Assembly (NCBI GenBank): GCA_937898625.1
Contig: CALEJF010000029.1
Location: 1-64,000 of the forward strand
Direction: 5' to 3'
Origin: an uncultured Clostridia bacterium
Lineage (GTDB): Bacteria > Bacillota > Clostridia > Oscillospirales > Acutalibacteraceae
Length of the DNA: 64,000 nt
The position numbers and the translations under genes were made by a program. Of the stretch, positions 19,701 through 28,041 are shown one piece after another. The notes below the pieces were generated by a model. It ran no database searches. It was not told where the DNA came from and saw only the letters and a list, made by a program, of their open reading frames with translations. How positions within the stretch are numbered: position 1 is the first letter of the stretch; each line of letters opens with the position of its first letter.

Positions 19701-22700
19701 AGCAGTTAAATCAAATAATTGTCCGTATTCAGAATCTAATGTGTTGAGAACAGACATTTTTGTGCCTAAAGACAAATTTTTTATATCATCGCTTCCAAGA
19801 ATAGATTCTCTCATTGCGACATATTCATCTGTTGTTTTAGGTATGCCATTTTTTAATTGATACTGCGCTTTTTCAGCTTCATATAGAGCGCTAACATAAA
19901 CATTGACTGATTCAGACAATTCTTTAATAGTATTATTTATTGCTGTGTATGTGTCTGTATCCACCAAATCATTGTCAGACAATAATTTTCGATACTCGAC
20001 CAACATATTATAGTAATCGAGTATTTCATTGATATCAGCATTTGGGTCAAGACTAAGCCATACTTCGGTATCGGCTCCTTCGTGACCTCGTTTAGTCTCT
20101 TTTAGCCATCTTTCTCCATCTGCGGCAAAAACGAAACTTGTTGCTTCACTCCACTCTTCTTCTGATAAATCAAAACCAGATTCTAATAATACAGATGCTT
20201 CACTGATACCAGACATAAGTACATTTTTAGGTTGAATGATGCCTTGCAGCTCTTTTCCTGCATTATCTCGTTTAACTTTTGCAGCATCTTCAGCCTCTTT
20301 CAGCTCTGCATTAGTAATTTGCTCAAGAGAAGCAAGGTAGTCATTACTACTATTAACTACACTTTGCAAAGCACTAGATTTATTATTAAGAGCCTTAACA
20401 GTTCCTTGAATTGCGGATTCAAGGTCGGCTTCTTCTTCGGCAGTCAAATCTGTTCTGCCAGAATATTTTATGTATGCTTGTTCGAATGAGCCAGCGGCAT
20501 CTAGGAATTCATCGCTCGTCGCAATAGCTTCTTGTCTGGCTTCTGATGCAGCCTCTTTAGCTTTCTTAAATTGGTTATAAATCAAAGCAATAGCGGCTAC
20601 AACAGCGCCAGCAATAGCAATCTTGCCGCCTAGTGTACCAAAAAACTTTTTAAATCCACCAGATGCTTTGACTGCGCTTGCGCCAGCATCTACAGCGGCA
20701 CTACCTAAATTAGCTACCGTTTCAGCCGTTTCTGTAACCGTGCTAGCTGTGTTACCAGCAGCCTCTATAAATTCAGAAGTTCCACTAGCTAAATTTGCAG
20801 TAGTTTCTGCTGCTTCCGTGCCAGCACTTGTCATATTGGCAATTGCTTCAGCGGATTCAGTTGCAGCACTAGTTGTATTAGCTATTGCTTCGACAGCTTC
20901 AGTTGAAGCACTGGCTAGATTGCCAGCAGCTTCTACAGCCTCTGTTGTTGTGCTAGCCATATTAGCCGTTGCTTCAGCCACTTCTGTAGTAGTGCTTGCC
21001 AAATTAGACGACGCTTCTATAGCTTCGGTACTAGCACTTGCTAGGTTAGCTGTTGCTTCAGTAGCCTCAGTTGTTGCACTAGCAACATTGCTAGCAGCCT
21101 CAGCAACTTCTGTTCCAGCACTGGCAGCATTTGATGCTGCTTCAGCGGCTTCGGTAGCGGCATTAGTTGCATTTGACATTACATCCGTAAGATTATCTAC
21201 TGCATTAACCACATCTGCAATGGTTTTCTTAGCTTCTTTAGCGCCTTTAAAATATTTAAAAATACCAGTAATTCCAGCACCTAGACCTATTGTGCCTAAA
21301 AGTCCAAAATTATCTACCAACCATTCAACTACTTCAACCAACCCTTTAAGAGCGTCAACACCGCCTTTTAATATGTCGGAATCCATAAATGTTAAAGCAA
21401 AACTCTGCCAAGCAGCTTTAAGCTGCGAAAGTTTTGCTTCAAGAGAATCCATATATTTTTCATGCTCTTCCATAGCAGAACCAGAAGAGTTGAGAGATGT
21501 TTGTAATGCGTCTTGAGCAATATTAAAGTTTGTCATCAGTGACGAAACAATGTTGCCCTGTCGTTTGCCAGCAATTAACTCTGTAATACTTGCTTGTTGA
21601 ATATCTGTTAAATCTTGCCATCTGGCAGCAAGTTCTTCCATAATCTTATATGTGGACTTAAATGTTGTGTTATTCAACATTATGTCAACGCCAGAAAGAG
21701 CCATAATCTCTTCTCTGAGTTTTGCTGTCGAAGATGCCATTCCTTCAGCATCGAGACCAGCTTCTTCGAGGTCGGTTTTTGCACCACGAATTCTCATGCT
21801 TATTGTCTTGAATGCGGTGCCTACCGATTCTGGGTCTTGAACGACAGTGTTTGCAGCCGTAATTAAGGCAATCGTCTCATCGAGACTGTTGTTTGCAGCC
21901 GCCATTGAAGAAGCAGACCTTTCTAGCGCTTCGCCAATGCCGCCTGAACTAATTGCAAAATTGTTGCCAATAATATTAAATTTATCCACAATGCTCATAC
22001 TATTGGAGGCTTCAATTCCAAAAGCAGTCATTGTAGAAATCAAGCTTTCTGTTGCACCTTCGACACCATCAATCTCGTCACCAACAACAGCATAAATATT
22101 TGCGACTTCAGCAAGTTCTTGAGATTCTTTAAAACCATAGCCAAGTCTTGCAAAATCAGCAGTAGAAGCCACAAGACCATCGATAGTCGTACCAATCGCT
22201 TTGGCTCTCGAAGCAGCGTTGCTTAAAAACTGATTATAAGATGAGTCGGTCTCATTAGTAACCTTCTTAAGCTCAGTCATAGCAGAGTCAATTAACTTGA
22301 CTTGTTCAAACATATCTTTCAGACCCTGAGAGGCATACATAAATATGTCGGCGGCTGAGATATATACTGAGTATTCTTTTACTTTGTCTACAAGCCTATC
22401 CCAAGCAGTTAATCCAGTTTTACCTCTTCGTTCGGCATCTTTTGCTAAAAGATTAAATTTACTACGAGCACTGTTAACATCAATTTGCTTAAGGCTTCCT
22501 GCTTGTTCAAGCTTATTTAACGAAATTATAAGAGCATCAATTTGGTCGCCATATTCTTTCGCCGCTCTGCTATTCTTCTTGAGCCAGTTCACCATATCCA
22601 ACTCTAAAGATTTGTGACTGTCTGTCAATCTTCTATTAGCTGCATCTATACTGTCCCGTCTAGCTTGTTGCTTTATTAGATTATTAGTTTTTTCTAAAGC

Positions 22701-25622
22701 CGCAGCATACTCTTTTTCTGCCTGTATAAGCTTTTCTCTGTCAGCAACTTCATCACCAGTATTGGCGTTAGCAGCAGCCAACATTTCTTTGTAAGCATTT
22801 TCTACTAATTCAACGCTGTTGCGTAAATCAATATTGGCATCTGACAAGTTATTAAACTTGGAACGCATTGCGTCCATTTCGTTTTCGAAATTGCCAAGGT
22901 CGATATCTGCTTTGATGCCATTAGCCAGTTTATTCTTTGCTTCTTCGGCTTTTGCAATTAAATCGGCTAATGCTTCTTTGCCTTTTCTTGCAATATCATC
23001 TATATCATCAAAAGATGTAACACCGAATTTCTGTTGTAATACAGCTCGTAACTCAGCAGCTTCATTTTCAAGTTCGTTCAACCGATTAGTAGCTCGTTCT
23101 ATATTGTCGGCATCATCAAACTTAAAAATATCTATCTGGAGACTATTAATCTCTTTTGTGATAGATTTTAATCTTTCAAGACCAGCAGTTAGCTCTTTTG
23201 CTTCGACAGACTTAGCCAATTCATTCTTAAATTCACGAACTTCACCAGTGGTATCAGAGAATATCTGTTCTAGCTCCCTGAATTGGTCAGCAGAAAGATT
23301 CTGTTTTGTAGTTGAATAAAGTTCTTTATATTCCGATTCTAGGTCATTCAGAACTCTCTTTAGGCTGTTCGCTCCATCAATATCACCGCTTGATTCAAGA
23401 CCAGCAATCTTAATATCAATATCGCCCATCTCTTTTGCAAGAGACTTTAATCTTTTAAAAGATTGTGCTGTTTCTTTTTCGAGTCTTTTTGCAGCATCAG
23501 CACTAGTTTCAAAAGATTGTGTAAACGCCCTACTAATAGGAGATATTTCGCCAGTTGCCTTGTCAAGTCGTCTTATCTCGGTAACAGCACTACCTGCACT
23601 ATCTATACCTTTAACAGTCACATCTAAATTAGCTCCATTATCTTTTAGAGATATTTTGCTAATTTCAATGCCAAGTTCTTCTAAGTCTTTTGTAACCGCA
23701 TCAATAGAAGAGTGGTCGAACTTCATACTAGACATAGTATCTTGCATTTGCTTTATAGCATTCGAAGTGCTGTCAGCAACGACTGTAGTTTCTCTGTATG
23801 CCTGTTGCTTTCTTTCTTCATTTTGAACAACAGTATTAGCAGCAGTAGTAGATGTTCGTGCAATTTCTTCTTCTGCATTCTCAATCTGCTCAAGAGAAGT
23901 AGAAACATTGGCAACTACATCTCCCATATCGAGGATGCCATTTCTAAATAAGTTGTCACCAGTTAAGAATTTGCCGCCCTTAGTAGAATTAACTTTTCTT
24001 ACCAAATCTCCAAAAGCGGCTTCTGCACCGTGAGACAAATCAATGGTTTGACCTAATATACTATTTAGTTCTACAACAAAAGTTTCAAAATCCATGCCTT
24101 GACCAGAGGTAAAACCTTTGCCCAACTGACTTCGCATAGATTTATAATCATCACCATATTCTTGTCTTATGCTGTTTGGTATATGAACTTTTGCACCACT
24201 AGCATTAAACATTCTTATATATTCAGCTAAATCTTTATAGTCATTTTTAGCCTCATTAACAACTTTCATATTGTTAGAAATAGCAGAAGTTACTTTGTTA
24301 ATGTGTCCACTGCCATTTCTAAAATCTACAAGAGATTGTCTAATTTCATCAAAAGCTTTAGAACCTTTTCCGCCAGCAATAGCGTATTCGTTCATAAGCT
24401 TTAATACTTGCTCATCAATTACATCATCAAGATTTATAGACTGTTTAACAGACTTACTAATGGTTTCACCAATCTTCTGACCAGTTTGCTGAGCCGCCTT
24501 TACCGCATTGTTGGCAAGAGCAGTATTAGAAAATCCAGTATCTAAAGTATTCTTAGCTAATGTAAGATTGGAAACAAGATTTTCTAATGTTTCAGACAGC
24601 CTATCAAAACTCTGTGTTAATCCATCAACAGAAATGCCAGAGGATAACCCTTGAAGAGCTGTTTTAATTTCGCCTAAATCAACAACAATAGAATCAAGTT
24701 GAGCAGAAATACCCTCGATATTAAGATTATTTCCGCTACCAAAAACTTGCTTTAATTTCTCAAAACTGTCTTCCATCTCTTTTGCGCCAGTCTGAATATC
24801 TTGAGCATCTTTAATAAGGTCGTCTGCCGACTTAGAAAAACTCGATGTAACAGAACTTAAATCTAAGCCTTTCAGACTTGCAGCCTGTTTAAACATATCT
24901 ATATATTGTTTATAGGCTTGCATTTGAGATGCCAAACTACCGCTATTCATTCTTGAAGCAACGCTATCTTTACCAAATAAAAAGTTTTCAAAGAAATCTC
25001 CGTTGCTCAATTTGGTTCCAGAGACCAACTTTTGCAATGCTTCAAATTCATTAAGAGATTGCTTGTAAGTAGTATTATAATACTTAACAAGGTCACTCAT
25101 TTGTTGCTTTAACTGTGGAAGGGTTTCATTTCTAACCTTGCTGCCATAAACAGCGTTTCTCGCAACAGAATTGGAACTTCCAAGATTAATTCCCAAATTA
25201 AGACTTAAATCTTTTCCGCTCAACGCATTCAAATTAGCATTTAAACCTTCAAACTGATTAGAAGCCTTTTCTAAAGCAGTGCTAATTTGATTGATAGAAG
25301 AGAGTAGAGACTTCATTCCTGACTTGCTATCAAGAGTTCCAAGAGAAGTTCGAATATCTTTAATAGTAGTAGATACATCTTTAAGAGATTTTTCTAAAGA
25401 TTCTGTATTAAGAGTTAAAGAATTTTTGTTATTCCCCTTAATATCATTCAGGCTTTTCAACTCTTTTTTAGCGTGGTCAATCTGCTTTAAGAACCTAGAA
25501 TTGTCAATGTCAATTCTGACTCTATGTGTATTGTCAGTTAAATTAGTTAACTGCTTTTTAATATTATTTAGTTCTTTATCATTAAAATCAATACCTAGTT
25601 TGATTGAATAATTTTCATTCAT
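13797..25622 (-). CDS. Giant tail tape measure protein (TP901 family)
   Basis: 3941 residues from the ATG at 25622; the frame opens 12 nt earlier at a GTG that sits against the Shine-Dalgarno. The N-terminal 1100 residues are mostly coiled coil. A TP901-type core lies at about 1100-1400 (ADFARLGYGFKES, GALxxS-like turns, TVVQDPESVGTAFKTISMR). It is followed by hydrophobic segments near 1440 and 1670 flanking eleven 14-residue repeats (1489-1643). A second repeat array of 21-22-residue units (xPEEKxAxVKYxxD type) covers about 2700-2980. The C-terminus has GAEFIKYQRGD and GQEYIVRPSDGA motifs. Tape measure length sets tail length, so at the usual 0.15 nm per residue the tail would be near 590 nm. 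That estimate is an inference and ignores any processing. Confidence 0.9.
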   Translation of the reverse strand: MNENYSIKLGIDFNDKELNNIKKQLTNLTDNTHRVRIDIDNSRFLKQIDHAKKELKSLNDIKGNNKNSLTLNTESLEKSLKDVSTTIKDIRTSLGTLDSKSGMKSLLSSINQISTALEKASNQFEGLNANLNALSGKDLSLNLGINLGSSNSVARNAVYGSKVRNETLPQLKQQMSDLVKYYNTTYKQSLNEFEALQKLVSGTKLSNGDFFENFLFGKDSVASRMNSGSLASQMQAYKQYIDMFKQAASLKGLDLSSVTSSFSKSADDLIKDAQDIQTGAKEMEDSFEKLKQVFGSGNNLNIEGISAQLDSIVVDLGEIKTALQGLSSGISVDGLTQSFDRLSETLENLVSNLTLAKNTLDTGFSNTALANNAVKAAQQTGQKIGETISKSVKQSINLDDVIDEQVLKLMNEYAIAGGKGSKAFDEIRQSLVDFRNGSGHINKVTSAISNNMKVVNEAKNDYKDLAEYIRMFNASGAKVHIPNSIRQEYGDDYKSMRSQLGKGFTSGQGMDFETFVVELNSILGQTIDLSHGAEAAFGDLVRKVNSTKGGKFLTGDNLFRNGILDMGDVVANVSTSLEQIENAEEEIARTSTTAANTVVQNEERKQQAYRETTVVADSTSNAIKQMQDTMSSMKFDHSSIDAVTKDLEELGIEISKISLKDNGANLDVTVKGIDSAGSAVTEIRRLDKATGEISPISRAFTQSFETSADAAKRLEKETAQSFKRLKSLAKEMGDIDIKIAGLESSGDIDGANSLKRVLNDLESEYKELYSTTKQNLSADQFRELEQIFSDTTGEVREFKNELAKSVEAKELTAGLERLKSITKEINSLQIDIFKFDDADNIERATNRLNELENEAAELRAVLQQKFGVTSFDDIDDIARKGKEALADLIAKAEEAKNKLANGIKADIDLGNFENEMDAMRSKFNNLSDANIDLRNSVELVENAYKEMLAAANANTGDEVADREKLIQAEKEYAAALEKTNNLIKQQARRDSIDAANRRLTDSHKSLELDMVNWLKKNSRAAKEYGDQIDALIISLNKLEQAGSLKQIDVNSARSKFNLLAKDAERRGKTGLTAWDRLVDKVKEYSVYISAADIFMYASQGLKDMFEQVKLIDSAMTELKKVTNETDSSYNQFLSNAASRAKAIGTTIDGLVASTADFARLGYGFKESQELAEVANIYAVVGDEIDGVEGATESLISTMTAFGIEASNSMSIVDKFNIIGNNFAISSGGIGEALERSASSMAAANNSLDETIALITAANTVVQDPESVGTAFKTISMRIRGAKTDLEEAGLDAEGMASSTAKLREEIMALSGVDIMLNNTTFKSTYKIMEELAARWQDLTDIQQASITELIAGKRQGNIVSSLMTNFNIAQDALQTSLNSSGSAMEEHEKYMDSLEAKLSQLKAAWQSFALTFMDSDILKGGVDALKGLVEVVEWLVDNFGLLGTIGLGAGITGIFKYFKGAKEAKKTIADVVNAVDNLTDVMSNATNAATEAAEAASNAASAGTEVAEAASNVASATTEATEATANLASASTEAIEASSNLASTTTEVAEATANMASTTTEAVEAAGNLASASTEAVEAIANTTSAATESAEAIANMTSAGTEAAETTANLASGTSEFIEAAGNTASTVTETAETVANLGSAAVDAGASAVKASGGFKKFFGTLGGKIAIAGAVVAAIALIYNQFKKAKEAASEARQEAIATSDEFLDAAGSFEQAYIKYSGRTDLTAEEEADLESAIQGTVKALNNKSSALQSVVNSSNDYLASLEQITNAELKEAEDAAKVKRDNAGKELQGIIQPKNVLMSGISEASVLLESGFDLSEEEWSEATSFVFAADGERWLKETKRGHEGADTEVWLSLDPNADINEILDYYNMLVEYRKLLSDNDLVDTDTYTAINNTIKELSESVNVYVSALYEAEKAQYQLKNGIPKTTDEYVAMRESILGSDDIKNLSLGTKMSVLNTLDSEYGQLFDLTAAEVQARKFVGIIKGYGDGTKDGTNEIGAVETFLNMRTAVNNNECTVGEYLSELDNVASMSEKFSDEEKEQFNLAFGIDTDSIKKQYDDVYNYISRNYLEKLNTDGMSSFDASEYKTHETEKIQEILKGLSVTELQAVANIKGEIYWETANTGEILAQIKEEAKFIEAMNYTIAIDVETESLDALNSALSESVSGAGLSSESIEVLKSRYAELASQGYDLSAMFEETSNGIHLNKNAVSEFEHALASQKLSETDNKLDVLKNRYDELTDKINNCTDAGKRASLYSEQQEVAQKINDLATLASQYKGLTSAYNAWQNAESAGNERDMYESIIEGFETIGDEISRGWYDDGTIKFLELMTGKTDLAGKSASELKEIWNSLDDTIKGTSYSVRDFFTVDDEGNSTSTGAYNFLRAVEELGKNGGLKALEGKNIEDLIVRNDKGKIVEFDFDVVGGDKAVADALGVSEEMVQIIQRTLDDAGFVVTLDGKYTLLADLKTSAEEANNSLKKLQSEGLKNLKDVDLNFDFNVDTVEGYQEQLEKALNVLDKFRNKDGTLQTDKNGNLVEGAKQALEIAEYYTAAMDKLTEPKFMQIDTSTVDEELQEPIEKIQEIGDLCKEKHLVALTGDTKELDKVQGEIDKVAKEIEELDPEVKAQIGIDEDWDAKTIADKIEKGEIEIPAELKLDVQMSEDLKDMRLMMMNQLGLTSDNEVKLKIGYDIDDSVVDKLTEEEQEVVVNFLAKDGNETWFNALNDEEKEIAIKYIVENNSFEGLDDEEKLVIVEFISENEKLLEGLSEEEKKTVIRFAIENEEEFNKLTDEEKQVVVRYIAEHDEVDNWKPKDKEALIRLIVNKDDVDDWKPEDVDAVVKYYADDEQVKDWTPEEKKAYAKYLVDGGEVDGWSPEAKDAFVKYLVDGGDPDKFDPDDKESWVVYDADTRIPDGYIPNNPNALVTYNKDSSVPDNYNPDDPDATVKYDKDSLIPDNYIPLDPPATVIFDKDTSAIDTYDPPDFVRTVTYKIKEIVSKVASGGKSKAAQRTGADPDGKGVVNGTANVNGTTGRAFKHGSWGTKNSGTALVGELGRETLVRDGRYYTIGDSGAEFIKYQRGDIIFNHKQTEELFKNGRVTSGGGRAKALVNGTAFAQGAAFSEGYGGGEEPTVPSFKVGYDYKASSNSDSKKSQEIFDWIEVAISRIEREIDNLDRTANNAYKSWSSRNKALADEIGEVGNEIALQEKAYQGYINAANEIGLSSEWKKKVQSGAIDIDNLTDETLTEKIKDYQKYYEAALDCKDAIEELKETEASLYAQRIENVSAQYEGILGVIEHEKNVLEEYISQSEAQGWLVSANYYNALTNNEKNNIAQLKKEKAAMLSELQTAMESDTIAKGSEAWYNLCNQIDEVTLSITEGETRLKEYSQTLQQLSWETFDLLQEKISAVSEESEFLIELLSSSKLFDDNGQLTDTGSATMGLHGQNYNVHMYQADQAAKEAERLKKELSKDPYDTELEERYREMISLQQEHILAAQDEKEAIRDMVEEGIELELDALQERIDKYNESIDSARDLYEYNNKVKEQSEEIANLEKQRSAYLGDTSEEGKAKLQQIEVSLKEAKDDLKETEYDKLIDDSAALLDELYLEYEEVLNTRLDNLDALVSGMITQINNDAISISTTISEKADSVGYTLSNSMTSIWDTNSTKINSVITTYGEKFSTAQTTTNNALKTINTNLQNMITQLNSIAKTNVKSASTSSASNSKQANTTKKEPTKTDKPKPTTPTIKVGGMINAGSAPIYDYVGDTSGERQLYRNDPKYKVLDEKKGYLLTRWYKLSSGYTGWFKKFDVKALATGAKRINADDMVWTQEKGQEYIVRPSDGAILTPVAKNDSVLNANASNNIWDMANSPSEFIKDNLNLGAANVPNNSNVNTAITQHFENITFSMPNVHGYNDLLTEMQRDPKFEKLILSMTIDQIAGKSKLAKGKSIR
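20694..21155 (-). repeat. Eleven tandem 42-bp repeats inside the tape measure gene
   Basis: The DNA encodes eleven consecutive 14-residue units of the form TEAxEAxxNxASxx, exactly 462 bp with no indels. Units differ in sequence while keeping the 14-residue (two-heptad) period. This suggests expansion by unequal recombination followed by drift, with selection for helix phase. The array also creates long spurious open frames on the plus strand. Confidence 0.85.
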
Positions 25623-25646
25623 ATATATTTTCACACTCCTTTACAC

Positions 25647-25678
25647 AGGTGCATTCTAAGACGCACCTCGAAAGGTGC
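25647..25678 (-). other. Three-arm alternating hairpin upstream of tape measure
   Basis: AGGTGC (25647-25652), GCACCT (25663-25668) and AGGTGC (25673-25678) occur in a row, so the middle arm can pair with either neighbour. It lies just upstream of the tape measure RBS and could modulate initiation. No U-tract is present. Confidence 0.4.
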
Positions 25679-25709
25679 TGTAATTTTCTAATTTATGTTT
25701 TTGTTTTTT

Positions 25710-25772
25710 GAGAGAAGACGGAAGAAGGGCAATTTTATACACCACTTAAAATTGCCCTTTTAATCTTCTCTC
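25710..25772 (-). other. Long stem-loop between recombinase and tape measure
   Basis: A two-part inverted repeat: GAGAGAAGA with TCTTCTCTC (25710-25718, 25764-25772) enclosing AAGGGCAATTTT with AAAATTGCCCTT (25725-25736, 25748-25759). Neither strand gives a strong U-tract. It separates the recombinase from the tape measure and may set differential expression, or mark the edge of an inserted segment. Confidence 0.55.
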
Positions 25773-25836
25773 TTTAAAATTAAGTAGGAAGGAGGTAGTT
25801 ATCCTCTAAATCCTATTTATTGTATTTATTATAAGT

Positions 25837-26862
25837 TTATTTGTTATTTAAAAAGCTCTTTAAGTTATCAAGACACGCAAACTGAGTGTCTGTCAACTCG
25901 TTGTCATTATAAATCGAAATCATTGTATGACCAGTACCTTCAGCCCAACCAGTCAAATACACAATTAAATCATCATCAATTTCAAGTCTCTTAAGTAGAC
26001 TTATTTGATAATGTCTTAGACTATGCGGATATATTGGTTGTTCTACAATATCACCCCAAGTACCAATCCAATCTCTTAATCTGTCTGCGTTTGCTGGATT
26101 CCCATCTTTGGTAATAAAAACAGAATCGTGGTCTTGACCAGCTTTTTTCATAATTTCTTCTCTTTCAATTAACCATTTATGATAGTAGGGGAGAAACATA
26201 TCTTTCAAAATGTATTTTTTGAGCATCTTGCCTTGAACCCCAGAACCTTTCGTTCTAATTTTCTCTGTAGTTTCTAAAAATAATCCATCAAAAACAGCAT
26301 TTTCTTCATCAATAAGAGAAAGAGTAAATTGAGCCAGTTCCGATACTCTTGCGCCACAAGAGATTGCAAGAGCAAGAAGGCATTGTTCTTGAGTTCTGTT
26401 TTCTTCTTCGAGAACTGCGAATATCTTATTAATATCTTCTTTTTTTAAAACCGTCTTTTCTCTAATCGCTTCTTTTGATGGTTTTTCAATTTTTGGCAGA
26501 AGATTGCGGAATTGGGGATAATCTTCATCAAAGTAATTCTCAATCCACGAACTAAAACTAGACAACGAACTGTGACATTGGTGATATCGATTTGCATTCC
26601 AACGCAGTTCGGCAACGCAGAAATCAAAAAAATCTGCATACTCAATTTTTCTTATATCTGTAAATAACTTATTTTCATTGTAAAGCAAATTCCAAGTTAG
26701 AAACATGGTCAAGTTGCTTCTGTAAACGGTTACAGATTTTGGAGAACGCTTAGTAGCAAAATTCTTCAAAAACCTATCCATTAACTTAATATTATCTTTG
26801 TTTATTTGAACAGTTAATTCTGGACTCGTAATAACTTTCCTAAATGTTTTTCTACCTGCCAT
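25837..26862 (-). CDS. Tyrosine recombinase in the tail gene cluster
   Basis: 341 residues with RBS AAAGGAGG. The N-terminal SAM-like core-binding domain (about 15-130) precedes a catalytic domain with the full set of residues: Arg172 (SCGARVSELAQ), Lys205 (TKGSG), His280-x-x-Arg283 (PHSLRHYQ), His312 (GTGHTM) and Tyr318 (ISIYND). It should cut and rejoin DNA through a 3'-phosphotyrosyl link, as in integrases and Xer proteins. Its site is odd: between tail completion/chaperone genes and the tape measure, in the same orientation, rather than in a lysogeny module. It could be the phage integrase, a resolvase for genome multimers, or a cargo insertion. Confidence 0.85.
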   Translation of the reverse strand: MAGRKTFRKVITSPELTVQINKDNIKLMDRFLKNFATKRSPKSVTVYRSNLTMFLTWNLLYNENKLFTDIRKIEYADFFDFCVAELRWNANRYHQCHSSLSSFSSWIENYFDEDYPQFRNLLPKIEKPSKEAIREKTVLKKEDINKIFAVLEEENRTQEQCLLALAISCGARVSELAQFTLSLIDEENAVFDGLFLETTEKIRTKGSGVQGKMLKKYILKDMFLPYYHKWLIEREEIMKKAGQDHDSVFITKDGNPANADRLRDWIGTWGDIVEQPIYPHSLRHYQISLLKRLEIDDDLIVYLTGWAEGTGHTMISIYNDNELTDTQFACLDNLKSFLNNK

Positions 26863-26886
26863 AAAATCGTCCTCCTTTCAAAATAT

Positions 26887-27375
26887 CTATTTAATAGGGA
26901 TTCCCTCTGCAATTAACATATTCTTTAATACTTCAATAGCTTTGGCATCAAGTATTTTTATCGGGTCGTTCCAAACGCTTACGCCCGTATTGCCATCAAA
27001 ATACCAAAAACCATCTCCGATAGCACCGTGTAATCCTTGTGCAGCCGCTTCCATTACTTGCAAACCGCTTGGTTGATTGCCATCATAATATTTAAGACTA
27101 TTATAGTCAAAATACACTTGTGCCTCATAACCATTTTTAGACGGTATAATTTCTGTTTTTACTAAAGAGTGTAGTAATTGATATGTTCTATCATATCCAC
27201 GATAATATTTTTCTGTCCCATCCCAATCAGTATAAGTGCCTGGAGTATAATCCTTGTAAAAATCATTTAAAAATTTATCTAAAAGCCGATAAACTTTTTC
27301 TTGCGTTTTTACCAATGCGCTATGACATTTCTTTAGTATAAATCTCTCTAATTCTTTTTCATTCTTGAAAACCAT
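26887..27375 (-). CDS. Tail/neck protein, HK97 gp10-like
   Basis: 162 residues starting 2 nt after the upstream stop, so probably translationally coupled. The N-terminal helices (LERFILKKCHSALVKTQEKVYRLLDKFLNDFY) followed by a Tyr-rich beta segment (YTPGTYTDWDGTEKYYRGYDRTYQLLHSL) match the general pattern of gp10-type tail completion proteins. In most siphophages this gene lies upstream of the tube protein; here it is downstream. The assignment is moderate. Confidence 0.45.
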   Translation of the reverse strand: MVFKNEKELERFILKKCHSALVKTQEKVYRLLDKFLNDFYKDYTPGTYTDWDGTEKYYRGYDRTYQLLHSLVKTEIIPSKNGYEAQVYFDYNSLKYYDGNQPSGLQVMEAAAQGLHGAIGDGFWYFDGNTGVSVWNDPIKILDAKAIEVLKNMLIAEGIPIK

Positions 27376-27377
27376 AC

Positions 27378-27974
27378 TTACTTACCCTTAGTTTTAGGCT
27401 TATCTTTCTTGGCTTCTGTAATCTCAATTAAGTTCTTTTTATGCATATCACTATTCATATAGGCGCTTACAATACTATCGGGCGTAAATTCACCAGTCAT
27501 ACCAGCCAGTTTCTGTGCCATACCCATCATACTATCCAAATCTACTTCATTGATTTTCTTTTCAAGCGTAGAGAGAAGGGAAGCGATAGCTTCGTTTAGA
27601 GGATTAGGATGGATACCTGTGAGGTAGGCGACAGACTTATCTACTGCATCATTAAGCTCATCAAAAATAGTAGGAAATGCATTAGATTTTACGATTTCTA
27701 CAATGTTAGTTGAGAGCAGGAAATCTTCAACATCGTTTAAGAATGTGAGAGAGTTGTCTAATTCTTCTGTGTCAACCGTAGTGAAAATTTTGACAGTAAA
27801 ATAATCAAAGATTAAATCTCTGATTACAGAGTTATAATGGTTCTCATCAATCAATAAATCTACAACGGAATTAACAAACTTCAACTTATTTGCAGAAGAG
27901 AGGTCTGTGTAAAAGTTAAAGTTGTAAGATTCGTCATTGTAGGTATACGCACCTGTTTTCATATTCATTTCCAT
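27378..27974 (-). CDS. Probable tail assembly chaperone
   Basis: 198 residues, mainly helical and acidic, with a Lys-rich tail (EAKKDKPKTKGK). Position between the tube protein and the tape measure is that of tail assembly chaperones. I find no obvious slippery heptamer giving a G/GT-type frameshift product. RBS AAAGGTG is 8 nt before the ATG. Confidence 0.45.
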   Translation of the reverse strand: MEMNMKTGAYTYNDESYNFNFYTDLSSANKLKFVNSVVDLLIDENHYNSVIRDLIFDYFTVKIFTTVDTEELDNSLTFLNDVEDFLLSTNIVEIVKSNAFPTIFDELNDAVDKSVAYLTGIHPNPLNEAIASLLSTLEKKINEVDLDSMMGMAQKLAGMTGEFTPDSIVSAYMNSDMHKKNLIEITEAKKDKPKTKGK

Positions 27975-28041
27975 ATATTTTCACCTTTCTTTTCAAACAT
28001 ATTCATTCATTCTTTATTATATATTTTTATATATTTAATTA

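Noticed and set aside
20623..21516. Long plus-strand frame of about 300 residues
   Set aside because: It is antisense to the 42-bp repeat array of the tape measure. The repeat period keeps several frames open.
22819..23319. Plus-strand frame opposite the tape measure
   Set aside because: A shadow of the tape measure coding sequence with typical antisense Ser/Leu bias.
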